Positions 44,007-51,543 of a stretch of 64,000 nt of DNA are shown here, piece after piece; the stretch's first letter is position 1; each line of letters begins with the position of its first letter. Source of the DNA: Pseudomonas putida (GTDB lineage: Bacteria > Pseudomonadota > Gammaproteobacteria > Pseudomonadales > Pseudomonadaceae); assembly GCF_002741075.1 (NCBI RefSeq), contig NZ_CP016634.1:2340501-2404500 (forward strand), given 5' to 3'. The position numbers were made by a program, and so were the translations under genes. The notes beneath the pieces were generated by a model. The model worked only from the letters and a program-made list of their open reading frames with translations, did no database searches and was not told the DNA's origin.

Positions 44007-44606
44007 TCAGGCATCCTTCGAAAGTTCATCCATCAGCTGCGACAGTTCATCGGCGTCTTTCGACTGCTCCTTGTCGTCCAGGCCGAATGCAGTTCGCTCG
44101 AGCACCTGTAGGTTCTTCATGGCCGAGGACAGCTGGAAAAGGGTCTTGGCGTTGCTCGGAAGGCTCACCGCCCCAAGCATCGCGCTACGGCGGAAGCCAC
44201 TCTGATCATCAGCAGTATCGCGCTCGATCTCTTCTTCGATCTCTTCGCGATGCTTGATGGTCGTCATCAGATCGTCCATCAGCAGGTTCGCAAGATTCGT
44301 GGCCTTGCGAATGTCTCGGCGGTGGCTGCGAACAACCGTCGCGCCCTCTTCTGCCGCCTCTTCGATGATCTCGGCGTCCCGCTCAGGGTTCGCGCATTGG
44401 TCTTCGCGAACCTCGCCGCGAACCAGCTTATTGCGAACCTCTTTTCGGACCTGCTCGGAAAGGTCCCGCTCCCAGCCCAATGCCTTGGCCTTCTTCCGGA
44501 TTGCGGTGTCACTCACCCCATGGCGATCTGCGATGGTGCGGATGGAAAGCGCGCCGGCCCGGAAGGCTCGTTCGATCGCCTCCCAGTCTGGCTGCTTGGT
44601 GCTCAT
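44007..44606 (-). CDS. Terminase small subunit
   Basis: 199 aa. The N-terminal HTH (WEAIERAFRAGALSIRTIAD, HGVSDTAIRKKAKALGW) and a helical oligomerisation region are typical. It recognises the packaging site and precedes the HNH and TerL genes. Confidence 0.85.
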   Translation of the reverse strand: MSTKQPDWEAIERAFRAGALSIRTIADRHGVSDTAIRKKAKALGWERDLSEQVRKEVRNKLVRGEVREDQCANPERDAEIIEEAAEEGATVVRSHRRDIRKATNLANLLMDDLMTTIKHREEIEEEIERDTADDQSGFRRSAMLGAVSLPSNAKTLFQLSSAMKNLQVLERTAFGLDDKEQSKDADELSQLMDELSKDA

Positions 44607-44615
44607 ACTGAATCC

Positions 44616-45050
44616 TTACTGGTCGCGGGCGATCCGAACTGTACGAACCTTGCCGCCGGTGTAGATATCCCGCTTCATCGCGGCACGGACCGCCTCTTCG
44701 GCACTTGCGCCCATGTCCATCGCTGCCAGGGCATAGGCCGAGCCGCTTCCGATGGCATCGGGATTGGCCGGATCTAGGTCCTGCCGCCATACGCCAGTCT
44801 TGTCGTCATGGCCGACCATCTGCAGCCTGCCGCCATCCACCACGTAGCCCGAGCACTCGACAGGCACCGGCGATGGCGTGCCGAAGTAGGCCGCAATCAG
44901 GGCCTTCTCGTCACACACGGCACCGGATAGGAAGAAGCTGACGCCATCCACGACGGTGAGCTTTTGGCAATCATCGGAAACGATGGAGCCACTGCGGGTC
45001 TGGCGGGAGTCGTAGGCAATCACGCCATCCTTGTAGGCGATGGTGGTCAT
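44616..45050 (-). CDS. Phage Ntn hydrolase, proteasome/HslV-like
   Basis: 144 aa. MTTIAYKDGVIAYDSR would expose Thr2 after Met removal; Asp14 and Lys30 (DDCQKL) sit at the positions of the proteasome catalytic Asp17/Lys33. Such short HslV-like proteins occur in Pseudomonas and other phages upstream of TerS. A protease or amidase activity is inferred; substrate and partner unknown. Confidence 0.75.
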   Translation of the reverse strand: MTTIAYKDGVIAYDSRQTRSGSIVSDDCQKLTVVDGVSFFLSGAVCDEKALIAAYFGTPSPVPVECSGYVVDGGRLQMVGHDDKTGVWRQDLDPANPDAIGSGSAYALAAMDMGASAEEAVRAAMKRDIYTGGKVRTVRIARDQ

Positions 45051-45058
45051 GGCTGCAC

Positions 45059-45288
45059 TCAGCTGAATGGATCGGCGGGCTTGGCTATCGAGCGCACAAA
45101 CCACATGAAGCCTTGCTGCAGGTTGGTCTTGGCCAGGGCCAAGGTGCGCTGATCTACGCCTTCGATCTGACCGATCTGCTTGAACAGCTCGCCGGCGTCG
45201 GCCTCCAGGGCCTTGATCGAGTTCATGCCGTCGATCTCGCTTTGGGTGAGGTCGCGGTAGCCGGTGATTTTCTTGTGTGGTTGTCCAT
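45059..45288 (-). pseudogene. acb2: Acb2/Tad1-like anti-CBASS cyclic-nucleotide sponge, frameshifted near the start
   Basis: The well-placed start is ATG at 45288 (GAGGAT 9 nt upstream), giving MDNHTRK, but that frame stops after 21 codons. The family-like sequence KITGYRDLTQSEIDGMNSIK...DPFS continues in the -1 frame. Adding one A to the AAAA run at 45268-45271 (minus strand) would restore one product of about 76 aa. Acb2 proteins are short helical hexamers that bind cyclic oligonucleotides and silence CBASS immunity. It lies between holin and the Ntn hydrolase. Confidence 0.65.
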
Positions 45289-45306
45289 GGTGGATCCTCA
45301 GGTGTT

Positions 45307-45348
45307 CGCGCCACGAAACGGCGCATGTCGAATTTGTGGCGCGGATCA
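45307..45348 (-). repeat. Phage stem-loop repeat, copy B
   Basis: Minus strand: TGATCCGCGCCACAAA, about 14 nt, then TTTCGTGGCGCG. It starts at the holin stop codon and ends just before the acb2 ribosome site, so it could affect acb2 translation. Same arms and orientation as copies A and C. Confidence 0.75.
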
Positions 45349-45678
45349 ATCAGCCTTGCGGGCCGGCAGCTTGAAGTCAGTGACGCGGTCGGCAATGTTG
45401 CGCACCTTCTCGACACCGAGGAAGCCGACCCATCCACCTACGAAGGTGGACATGCTCTGCGGCAGGCCGAAGAACTCCAGGCCGCTGATGATCGTCAGGG
45501 TCAGGCCGCCGCAGATCGCACCCTCGACCAGCATCTGGCGACGGGTGCCACCTCCGTAGGTGATTCGCAAAACAGCCATGGCGCAGGAAAGGCCTGCCGC
45601 GTACAGGAGGGGCGAATGCTGGCTCAACCACGCAAGAGCAATCGCCCAGGTGTCTGGTTTGTCTGGCATGTTGGACAT
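45346..45678 (-). CDS. Holin (lambda/class I-II type)
   Basis: 110 aa with two to three hydrophobic segments (SPLLYAAGLSCAMAVLRITY, VEGAICGGLTLTIISGLEFFG, STFVGGWVGFLGVE) and a charged C-terminus. It matches Pseudomonas phage lambda-family holins. It forms membrane holes to release the endolysin, whose gene is far away at 21099-21581. Confidence 0.85.
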   Translation of the reverse strand: MSNMPDKPDTWAIALAWLSQHSPLLYAAGLSCAMAVLRITYGGGTRRQMLVEGAICGGLTLTIISGLEFFGLPQSMSTFVGGWVGFLGVEKVRNIADRVTDFKLPARKAD

Positions 45679-45771
45679 ACTCGATATCCCCTGAGGGGCG
45701 GCAAGAAGAAAAGGCCCGGTAAGGCCCTATTGAGGGGCCGGGCAAGCGTGCGGAGCAGCACATAACGAAAT

Positions 45772-45848
45772 TGGAGCAGATACAGGGACTCGAACCCTGA
45801 GCCTCCGACTTGGAAGGACGGCGCTCTAACCGATTGAGCTACATCTGC
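45772..45848 (-). tRNA. tRNA-Gly(TCC), prophage-encoded
   Basis: 77 nt with encoded CCA. Acceptor GCAGATG/TATCTGC pairs with one G-T; anticodon loop CTTCCAA gives TCC; T arm CAGGG-TTCGAGT-CCCTG is perfect. The anticodon stem CCGTC/GTCGG has one T-T mismatch. It lies just upstream of holin, in the late leader. Confidence 0.88.
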
Positions 45849-46061
45849 ATGTGTGGGTCTCTCCCCACCTGTCCACCGAAGACCATCCCGACGCCAGCAC
45901 CCTACTGCACTGGTCTCGCCGATCCGATCACGCGCCACCCACAGTTAGTCGAGGCATGGGTGCGCGGGCTGCCGGTGTTTTTCTGCATCGCGGCACTACC
46001 GGCTTATCCGCGTCCAGATACCCCTTTCGGGCCACACTGGCAGTGGGTCCCGCACCAGAAA
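45849..46061. other. Late-region leader, no gene recognised
   Basis: With the adjacent terminators this is the only large gap between the early Q-position gene and tRNA/holin, so the late promoter and antitermination site are expected here. A small GTGGG/CCCAC hairpin is near 45852-45866. No consensus promoter was recognised. Confidence 0.4.
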
Positions 46062-46087
46062 CAAAAATCCCGGCACTTGGCCGGGAC
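46062..46087 (-). terminator. Second of two tandem terminators before the late region
   Basis: CCCGGC/GCCGGG stem followed on the minus strand by ATTTTTG. Confidence 0.75.
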
Positions 46088-46110
46088 TCTTGAGGCCCTC
46101 TTCGGGCAAT

Positions 46111-46137
46111 AAAAAACCCAGCGCAATGGCCGGGTTC
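46111..46137 (-). terminator. First of two tandem terminators before the late region
   Basis: AACCC/GGGTT-closed imperfect stem, followed on the minus strand by TTTTTTATT, about 78 bp past the stop of the gene at 46215. Confidence 0.7.
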
Positions 46138-46214
46138 TTGGTGATGTTTGCCGTAGGCAAAACTCTAACAATGGACAAATAGTGCCATCACGCGTGCGGG
46201 AACGCAATAGGCCC

Positions 46215-46805
46215 TCAAGCGGCCTCCTTCATTTCGTAAATTGCGGCTGCTACCGGCGACAGAGCGCGCTTGTCCAGGTCCTCGCAAACCTCGAAGCAGA
46301 TCTGCACGAATGGCTCCCAGTCACGGGCCCAGGCACATGAAGGCAACGCCACCCCGTAGGTCTCGTCGATCCAGCGCTTGAACCACTCAGGACTGGCGAA
46401 CGGGTCCTGAGCCGATGACTGCCCGCCCTGGTGCATGCGCCGGTACCGGAACATGACCCCCTTGGTCACATACTCGCAGCGCTCACGCTTGGCCGCGGTC
46501 ATCCGCCCGGACTTGGCCGTGGCCAGTCCGAATACCACCTCCTCGGCTACCTCGCGCTCGTCGTCACTGCAGCTCGGGGCGTACATGAAGTTTCCAAAGG
46601 CCCGGAGGCTGCCGGGAAGCTTGAAGATCGCCGCCTGCACACCGCCGGCCAGGGCCTGGTGCACCGCGTGGCTGGCCCTCCGCTGCTTCTCCGTGGTCTG
46701 GACCATGGCGCCCAGCAGACCGAGCTGCTCGATGAACACGCCCTGGCTATCCCATGGGATGTACAGGCAGTCGTGCCAGGACTGACGCGCGCTGTTCAGC
46801 TGCAT
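46215..46805 (-). CDS. Phage protein at the late-regulator (Q) position
   Basis: 196 aa, helical with scattered Cys/Trp (SQGVFIEQLGLLGAM, EYVTKGVMFRYRRMHQGG). No family recognised. It is the last gene before tandem terminators and the late leader, which is where lambdoid phages keep the antiterminator Q. That role is inferred from position only. Confidence 0.55.
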   Translation of the reverse strand: MQLNSARQSWHDCLYIPWDSQGVFIEQLGLLGAMVQTTEKQRRASHAVHQALAGGVQAAIFKLPGSLRAFGNFMYAPSCSDDEREVAEEVVFGLATAKSGRMTAAKRERCEYVTKGVMFRYRRMHQGGQSSAQDPFASPEWFKRWIDETYGVALPSCAWARDWEPFVQICFEVCEDLDKRALSPVAAAIYEMKEAA

Positions 46806-46927
46806 GGGCCGCCCTCCTCGCGCTTGCGCTTAGCCTTGATAACCATGCCGCGCACGATCGCCGCCCCGCCGAAGATTGCCATGGCCAGGATCAGCAGCTG
46901 GCCGCTGTCGGTTGGTGTCCAGTTCAT
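46796..46927 (-). CDS. Small single-pass membrane protein (43 aa)
   Basis: ATG at 46927 overlaps the NinG stop by 4 bp and its stop overlaps the next ATG. LLILAMAIFGGAAIVRGMVI is a clear transmembrane helix followed by a KAKRKREEGG basic tail. Function unknown. Confidence 0.65.
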   Translation of the reverse strand: MNWTPTDSGQLLILAMAIFGGAAIVRGMVIKAKRKREEGGPCS

Positions 46928-47505
46928 GCTGCCTTCTCCTTCAGCTGCTTGATCTTGTCGCGGTACTCGGCCTTGATGGCCTTGAGGTCGTCTATGGTGT
47001 AGCGCTGGGCCTCATGAGGGCCTTCGAGCCACGCCACCCGGTCGGCACCGATGCGCTGCACCAGGTTGATCCGGTAGTTCACGATGTCGCCCGACTTGTG
47101 CTGGTTACAGGGCACGCACTGCTTGTGGCAGTTGAGCGGCTCGAAGCGCAGCTCGGGGTTGCCTCCCACCGTCCGGTAATGGCCGGCGTCGTACTTGCCC
47201 TGGTGGTGCCGGCCGCAGCTAATGCATGGCTGAGACTCGTCGCGCAGGCGGACCCACTGGTTGAACACCGCCTGGGCCTCACGCACGTAGTCGGCTCGGC
47301 TCTTGAGCTTCTGCTTGCGCACCTGGATCTCGCGGCGCTCGCGCTGGGCAATCGCCTTGCGGGCCACTGCTTGGTTCTCAGGCTTCTTGGCCAGTGCCAG
47401 CGCACACTGCACACCGCAGGCCTTCTGCGTCGACAGTGATGGCCGGAACTTCTCCCCGCAGGCCTTGCAGGTCTTCTGCTTCACTTCCTTGAGAGCGGTC
47501 CGCAT
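46924..47505 (-). CDS. ninG: NinG/Rap-type recombination nuclease
   Basis: 193 aa from the ATG at 47505. An N-terminal zinc finger (CKACGEKFRPSLSTQKAC) and an HNH-like C-terminal site (CISCGRHHQGKYDAGHYRT...CHKQCVPCNQHKSGD) are the standard NinG signature. It resolves branched DNA in phage recombination. One-base-shifted stop/start overlap with NinB. Confidence 0.92.
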   Translation of the reverse strand: MRTALKEVKQKTCKACGEKFRPSLSTQKACGVQCALALAKKPENQAVARKAIAQRERREIQVRKQKLKSRADYVREAQAVFNQWVRLRDESQPCISCGRHHQGKYDAGHYRTVGGNPELRFEPLNCHKQCVPCNQHKSGDIVNYRINLVQRIGADRVAWLEGPHEAQRYTIDDLKAIKAEYRDKIKQLKEKAA

Positions 47506-47921
47506 CAGTAACGCCCCTCCCACAGATCCTTCTGGCTCCAGCGCACCTGGTGCTCGGCGCCAAACGCCTGAATCCACTCCAGCAGGCTCGCGCACTGCTT
47601 CACGCTGAGCTGGCTTGTGCGCTCGTACACGACGTCGAAGCCGTTGCCGTCGAGTGCTGGTATCAGTTGAGGCTGTTCGCCCGCCTCACGCAGCCAGGCG
47701 GCCGTCAAGAGGCGCTTCCAGATCAGGACGTCCCATTTCTTGCCGGCGTGCTCCACCTGCTTGGCGATATCGCTCAGGCACGCGTGGAGCTTCTTGTTCT
47801 GCTCGCCGCTGCGGTCCTGGTCCTTGATGACGATCTTCTTGGGCTTGGTGAAGTCCTGGGCTTGCAGAATGCCGAACAGCCGGCTGGCGTCGTCCATGCT
47901 GCGCATCACGAAGTCAGTCAT
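47505..47921 (-). CDS. ninB: NinB recombination mediator
   Basis: 138 aa. SGEQNKKLHACLSDIAKQV, DVLIWKRLLTAAWLRE and SVKQCASLLEWIQAFGAEH match NinB, a ssDNA-binding recombination protein. Paired with NinG in the usual order. Confidence 0.92.
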   Translation of the reverse strand: MTDFVMRSMDDASRLFGILQAQDFTKPKKIVIKDQDRSGEQNKKLHACLSDIAKQVEHAGKKWDVLIWKRLLTAAWLREAGEQPQLIPALDGNGFDVVYERTSQLSVKQCASLLEWIQAFGAEHQVRWSQKDLWEGRY

Positions 47922-48297
47922 AGTGCTTCCCCTCGAGGGCGCAGATCCGCTTGTTCTGGCGCCGCAGCATTTCCTTCAGGCCATCCTCCTGGCGCTTCGC
48001 CTCGGCACGTACCGCCTCGATCTCGGCCTTGAGCTGGCGATTCTCTCTGACCAGTCGGATCAAATCCTGAGCGGCAGCATCCGAGCCTTTGGCCTCAAGC
48101 TCGGCGTATTGCTCCAGCCGCTCGATCTCCACGAGCAAAGCATCCACCTGCCCCTGATCGAACAGCGGATCCACAGGCCACCCCTTTTCCGCCCAACGCG
48201 CGGCCACCTCTGCGTCATAGGTGGTTGCCGATTTATCGGTGAGGTGGTCTTCGGTGCGCCAGGCCAGAGCCTTCAGGTTGTCTTTGTCGATGGTCAT
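47914..48297 (-). CDS. Ea22-like phage protein with coiled coil
   Basis: 127 aa. MTIDKDNLKALAWRTEDH resembles Ea22-type N-termini; residues about 55-115 are coiled coil. Accessory early protein of unknown role. Confidence 0.6.
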   Translation of the reverse strand: MTIDKDNLKALAWRTEDHLTDKSATTYDAEVAARWAEKGWPVDPLFDQGQVDALLVEIERLEQYAELEAKGSDAAAQDLIRLVRENRQLKAEIEAVRAEAKRQEDGLKEMLRRQNKRICALEGKHYD

Positions 48298-48527
48298 GGT
48301 TTCACCGCCTTCGGCTGCAGCCGTTCCAGCCGCTCGCGCAGCTCGTTGATCTCGTCCTGCGCGGCATCCATCACCTTCTGCGCCTCGTGCACGTCGATCC
48401 AGTTGCCGCTGACGTCCTCGAACTTCTGGATTCGGGCGCCTGAAGGCGCAAGCAGGAAGCTGAAGCGCGGGATGGCATTCAGCCGATCCCAGAACTCGAA
48501 GCCTTCGCGCGTTTTGATGTTCCTCAT
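48294..48527 (-). CDS. Small hypothetical phage protein
   Basis: 77 aa, C-terminal coiled coil (AQKVMDAAQDEINELRERLERL). 4-bp overlaps on both sides show tight coupling. No family recognised. Confidence 0.55.
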   Translation of the reverse strand: MRNIKTREGFEFWDRLNAIPRFSFLLAPSGARIQKFEDVSGNWIDVHEAQKVMDAAQDEINELRERLERLQPKAVKP

Positions 48528-48835
48528 GGCGCCACCTTCAGGCCCTGGGCCACAAGGGCAGAACTGATCTCGTCAATGGCCTGATTACGCCCTTCGGAGT
48601 GCAGGCTGTAATATTCGACGCCATTCGTAGTGAACGGGCCATCTTTCTCCGGCAGCTCCACCACCACGGCCTCGCGGGAGGCCTGCCAGGAAGCAACCCA
48701 CGAGCAGTAGAGCCAATGAGTTATCGGGCTTTTGTAGGCCCCATGATTTCCGCGAGACAGATCGAAATGCTCGCCATGTGCCTTCGCGCGAAGCGCCCAT
48801 GCCTCGAACTGCTCGCGCATCTTGTTGGTGTCCAT
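48524..48835 (-). CDS. Phage hypothetical protein
   Basis: 103 aa. MREQFEAWALRAKAHGEHFDLSR...YCSWVASWQASREAVVVELP is the 'F-E-x-W' and 'W-x-A-S-R' pattern common to small lambdoid accessory proteins. Function unknown. Confidence 0.6.
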   Translation of the reverse strand: MDTNKMREQFEAWALRAKAHGEHFDLSRGNHGAYKSPITHWLYCSWVASWQASREAVVVELPEKDGPFTTNGVEYYSLHSEGRNQAIDEISSALVAQGLKVAP

Positions 48836-49047
48836 CAGTGCTTCTCCTCGGCGCCTAAGTCGATTTCCTGAACTTCGAATTTCATTCGCGGCTCATCGTC
48901 CGCGTAGAGCTCGCGCCATTGCTCGGCCAGGCTTGCGCAAGGGTTTCCAAGTAGCTTCTTGCCAGCAGCCTGATAGGCATCGTCCTTGTCGCTGAAGCCC
49001 ACGCACTCGGTCCGCCCTTTGTTCCAGACCAGATAAACTTTGCTCAC
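48835..49047 (-). CDS. Small hypothetical phage protein
   Basis: 70 aa, acidic (KVYLVWNKGRTECVGFSDKDDAYQAAG). No domain recognised; a few bases overlap on both sides. Confidence 0.55.
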   Translation of the reverse strand: MSKVYLVWNKGRTECVGFSDKDDAYQAAGKKLLGNPCASLAEQWRELYADDEPRMKFEVQEIDLGAEEKH

Positions 49048-49850
49048 ACCCCCTCCCCGGCCGGCTGCCCGGCGCGCTTGATGTTCAACTGTGCGACTGC
49101 GGCGCGTGTCTGCCGCTTGCGCAGATAGGTTTCGATGCGCCGACGCTGGTCATCCTTGGCGCGCTCGCGGTCTTTCTTGGCCTTGGCTGCCTTGAGGATG
49201 CAGCGCACCTCGGCGAGCTTCTCGCGGGTCTTGGCGCTGGCCTGCGGGCGCACCTCGCCGGTGAGCAGGCCTGCAATGGCCTCCCCGTCTTGGGTGATGG
49301 GTGCGATGCGCAGATCGGCCAGGTACTTGGCTCCTGTCTCGTGGGTGATGAGCTGGGCGCGGACGGCAGACTCGATCGCGGTCACGCGCCGGCCTTGGTC
49401 GTAACCCAGCGACACCTCCCACTTGGCTGGCTGATCCTCGGCACGGGCGAAACTGACCAGGCGCTCGTAGGCGCTCATGAAGGCCATTCGAGCGCCGATC
49501 TTGTCGCCAGCCTCAAGGATTGGCTCGGAGGCGATCATGGCCTGGCGGATTTCAGTGGTGAGCACCACGGTCTCGTGCTCGTCACTGGCCGCCAGGGCAA
49601 TCGACCACGCCTCATCCTTCCCGGGGCGGGTGTCGGCCGCGTGGATGTGCTTGAGGACCATGCCGAGCGAAAGCCGCCCAGCAGGCTCTCTACGGCACGA
49701 ACGCAGCGCGCCAATGATGGCGGCAGGCTCATAGGCCGAAAGGTCCTCAGCGATGAGCTGAGCGCCTCCAGCGCTGATGGTCTGCCCCATTGCCTCGGCA
49801 GTGGCGCAGATGGCCACGGCCAGTTCGGCTTGTTGGTCAGAGGAAAGCAT
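49044..49850 (-). CDS. Phage replication-region protein, candidate helicase loader (P position)
   Basis: 268 aa. Helical, with SYEPAAIIGALRSCRREPAGRLSLGMVLKHIH near the start, a zinc-free basic C-terminus. It overlaps the O-like initiator and lies where lambda P lies, so a helicase-loading or primosome role is inferred; no ATPase motif is seen. Confidence 0.55.
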   Translation of the reverse strand: MLSSDQQAELAVAICATAEAMGQTISAGGAQLIAEDLSAYEPAAIIGALRSCRREPAGRLSLGMVLKHIHAADTRPGKDEAWSIALAASDEHETVVLTTEIRQAMIASEPILEAGDKIGARMAFMSAYERLVSFARAEDQPAKWEVSLGYDQGRRVTAIESAVRAQLITHETGAKYLADLRIAPITQDGEAIAGLLTGEVRPQASAKTREKLAEVRCILKAAKAKKDRERAKDDQRRRIETYLRKRQTRAAVAQLNIKRAGQPAGEGV

Positions 49851-50820
49851 TGCGCTTACCTCCCTGGCCGTTGCGGATCGCGTCAGCCGCTTCCTGCGCT
49901 GCGTTCATGTTCGCCTGAGTCTGCTCCTGCTGGCGGGCAGTCGTGGCGTTCATCTGGCGGTTGGTTACCCATTGGGTGTGGTAGGCCTCGGCCTTGGCCA
50001 GCAGGTCGCCCAAGTTGTGGCAGCCGTTGATCAGCTTGGCGTCGTTGATCCGCAGGTAAAACGCGGCCACGTGGTGTGCAACTTCGATCCCGAGGCGGTC
50101 AATCAGCTGGCCCATCTGTCCGCCTGCCTTCGCATTCCATACCGGCCAGGTCTGGTAGCGCTTGCGATAGGCCATGGCGTAGTTGGCCCAGGCCTTGAAG
50201 GTTTTGCAGGACTGGTCCTTCGGGCCTGGCATGTCTGCCGGGATTTCGCAGCGCGGCTCTTCGACCCCAACAGGGATCAGTGCAACTACTTTTCCGGCAG
50301 GCTGGTTCGGCTCGTCCGAACCTTCCTGCGAACACTGACTGGTGACCTGATTGGTATCCTGATTATTGGTATCCTGATTTGTCGGATTTTTTTCCGACCT
50401 TGGATCGGATTTTTTTCCGACCTTGCTCGGATTTTTTTCCGAGGTAGATCGGATTTTTTTCCGACCTTTAGGGCCAGTAGGTGGGGTCGGATATTTTTCC
50501 GAGCCATCCAGTTTCTGGTTCCACTCGGTGGCCTTCTCGGTCAGGCGGAACAAGGTGATGCTGGAGGTGCTCGACAGCTCGATCAGGCCGACCTCTTCCA
50601 GGGCTTTCAGCATGCGGTAGGCGGTGTCAGGCTTGCCGGTCAGCAACGGCAGTTCGTCGGTGATCTTGGCCTTGCTCAGGGCAAAGTAGATCCCGTCCGG
50701 TGTCTGCATAGGCTTGGCCCAGCTCGGACATCCGTAGACGAACGAGAACAGCAGCGCCTGCTGGGAGTTGAGCCCCCATTCCAGAGCTTTCACCTGGTTG
50801 ATGGTGAGGGTGAACTGCAT
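49837..50820 (-). CDS. Replication initiator, O-like
   Basis: 327 aa. The N-terminal about 110 residues form a winged-helix domain (LNSQQALLFSFVYG, SKAKITDELPLLTGKPDTAY, LEEVGLIELSS). A lysine-rich repetitive linker (KKIRSTSEKNPSKVGKKSD) encoded by the iteron array follows, then a C-terminal helical domain (FKAWANYAMAYRKRY) for helicase-loader contact. The origin lies inside the gene, as in lambda O. Confidence 0.82.
   Translation of the reverse strand: MQFTLTINQVKALEWGLNSQQALLFSFVYGCPSWAKPMQTPDGIYFALSKAKITDELPLLTGKPDTAYRMLKALEEVGLIELSSTSSITLFRLTEKATEWNQKLDGSEKYPTPPTGPKGRKKIRSTSEKNPSKVGKKSDPRSEKNPTNQDTNNQDTNQVTSQCSQEGSDEPNQPAGKVVALIPVGVEEPRCEIPADMPGPKDQSCKTFKAWANYAMAYRKRYQTWPVWNAKAGGQMGQLIDRLGIEVAHHVAAFYLRINDAKLINGCHNLGDLLAKAEAYHTQWVTNRQMNATTARQQEQTQANMNAAQEAADAIRNGQGGKRNAFL
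50382..50502. repeat. Phage origin: five-copy iteron array inside the initiator gene
   Basis: Units of TCGGATTTTTTTCCGA start at 50382, 50405, 50427, 50449 and, with one A change, 50487. The first four are 22-23 bp apart, two helical turns, so initiator dimers would line up on one face. Each unit is itself an inverted repeat (TCGGA/TCCGA). A two-copy TTGGTATCCTGATT repeat lies at 50351-50379. Confidence 0.85.
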
Positions 50821-50821
50821 A

Positions 50822-51295
50822 TCAAATACCCCCTTGGGCTTTTTCGCTGCGGCGCTTGTCGCGGTAGGCGTACACCTCTTCCAGGCCTTCCTCGATCTTC
50901 ACGACCTCCCGGTCGAAATAGGCCTGGGCCTGGGTTTCTTCTTCCGGCGGCAGTTCGCCAGGGCCGCGCAAGCCGTTCCAGATCCACTGCATCGCGGCAT
51001 CGGCCCCTTTCCCTTTCTGCCACTCCACAACGGCGGCTCGCATGCCAAGCAGATAGCGCCCAAACAGCAGGTCGAGCTCCTTGACTTGCATGCGCAGCGC
51101 CTCGTTCTCGTCGAGCAGCTCCAGAATCGAAGCGGGGCTGGCGGCAGCGATGAACGCGGCATCAGCCAGAGATCGGCATTTGGCAACGAGATAGTCTTCA
51201 ACATCGTCGTTATGGACTTCGAAGCCATCCTGGGCCCACTGGCCTTGGCTCGCAGCCTGAGCCGTTGTCTTGAGTTGATCCTTGCCGATAGTCAT
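50822..51295 (-). CDS. Ea22-like phage protein
   Basis: 157 aa. MTIGKDQLKTTAQAASQGQW is shared in style with 47914-48297; LADAAFIAAASPASILELLDE is the Ea22/Ead pattern. Role unknown. Confidence 0.65.
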   Translation of the reverse strand: MTIGKDQLKTTAQAASQGQWAQDGFEVHNDDVEDYLVAKCRSLADAAFIAAASPASILELLDENEALRMQVKELDLLFGRYLLGMRAAVVEWQKGKGADAAMQWIWNGLRGPGELPPEEETQAQAYFDREVVKIEEGLEEVYAYRDKRRSEKAQGGI

Positions 51296-51543
51296 GACGG
51301 CTCGTTCCCCTCACGCATAGCGCGCAGCTTGTCGCGCTTGATGATGTCGGTGCACTGCTGGACGCCGTGATAGCACTCGTCAGGCATGCCTTCGTTGAAG
51401 GTGTAACAACAGTCGGCGCAGACCCATTGGCATTCGCCGCGCGCAGCGCGATCTGTCCACTCACGCGTCAGCTTGTTAATTCCTTCCAGATAGGCGGGAA
51501 GCTCGCTGGCCCGTATCTCGGTGACTTTCACGAAATCGCTCAT
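51292..51543 (-). CDS. Small Cys-rich phage protein
   Basis: 83 aa. Four closely set cysteines plus His (CQWVCADCCYTF...CYHGVQQC) suggest a zinc site. Function unknown. Confidence 0.6.
   Translation of the reverse strand: MSDFVKVTEIRASELPAYLEGINKLTREWTDRAARGECQWVCADCCYTFNEGMPDECYHGVQQCTDIIKRDKLRAMREGNEPS

Noticed and set aside
45810..46112. 100-codon plus-strand frame over the tRNA-Gly/leader region
   Set aside because: It starts inside the antisense of a tRNA and has no recognised domain.
50382..50502. CRISPR array
   Set aside because: Units are only 16 bp with 6-7 bp gaps and lie inside a coding gene; iterons explain them.
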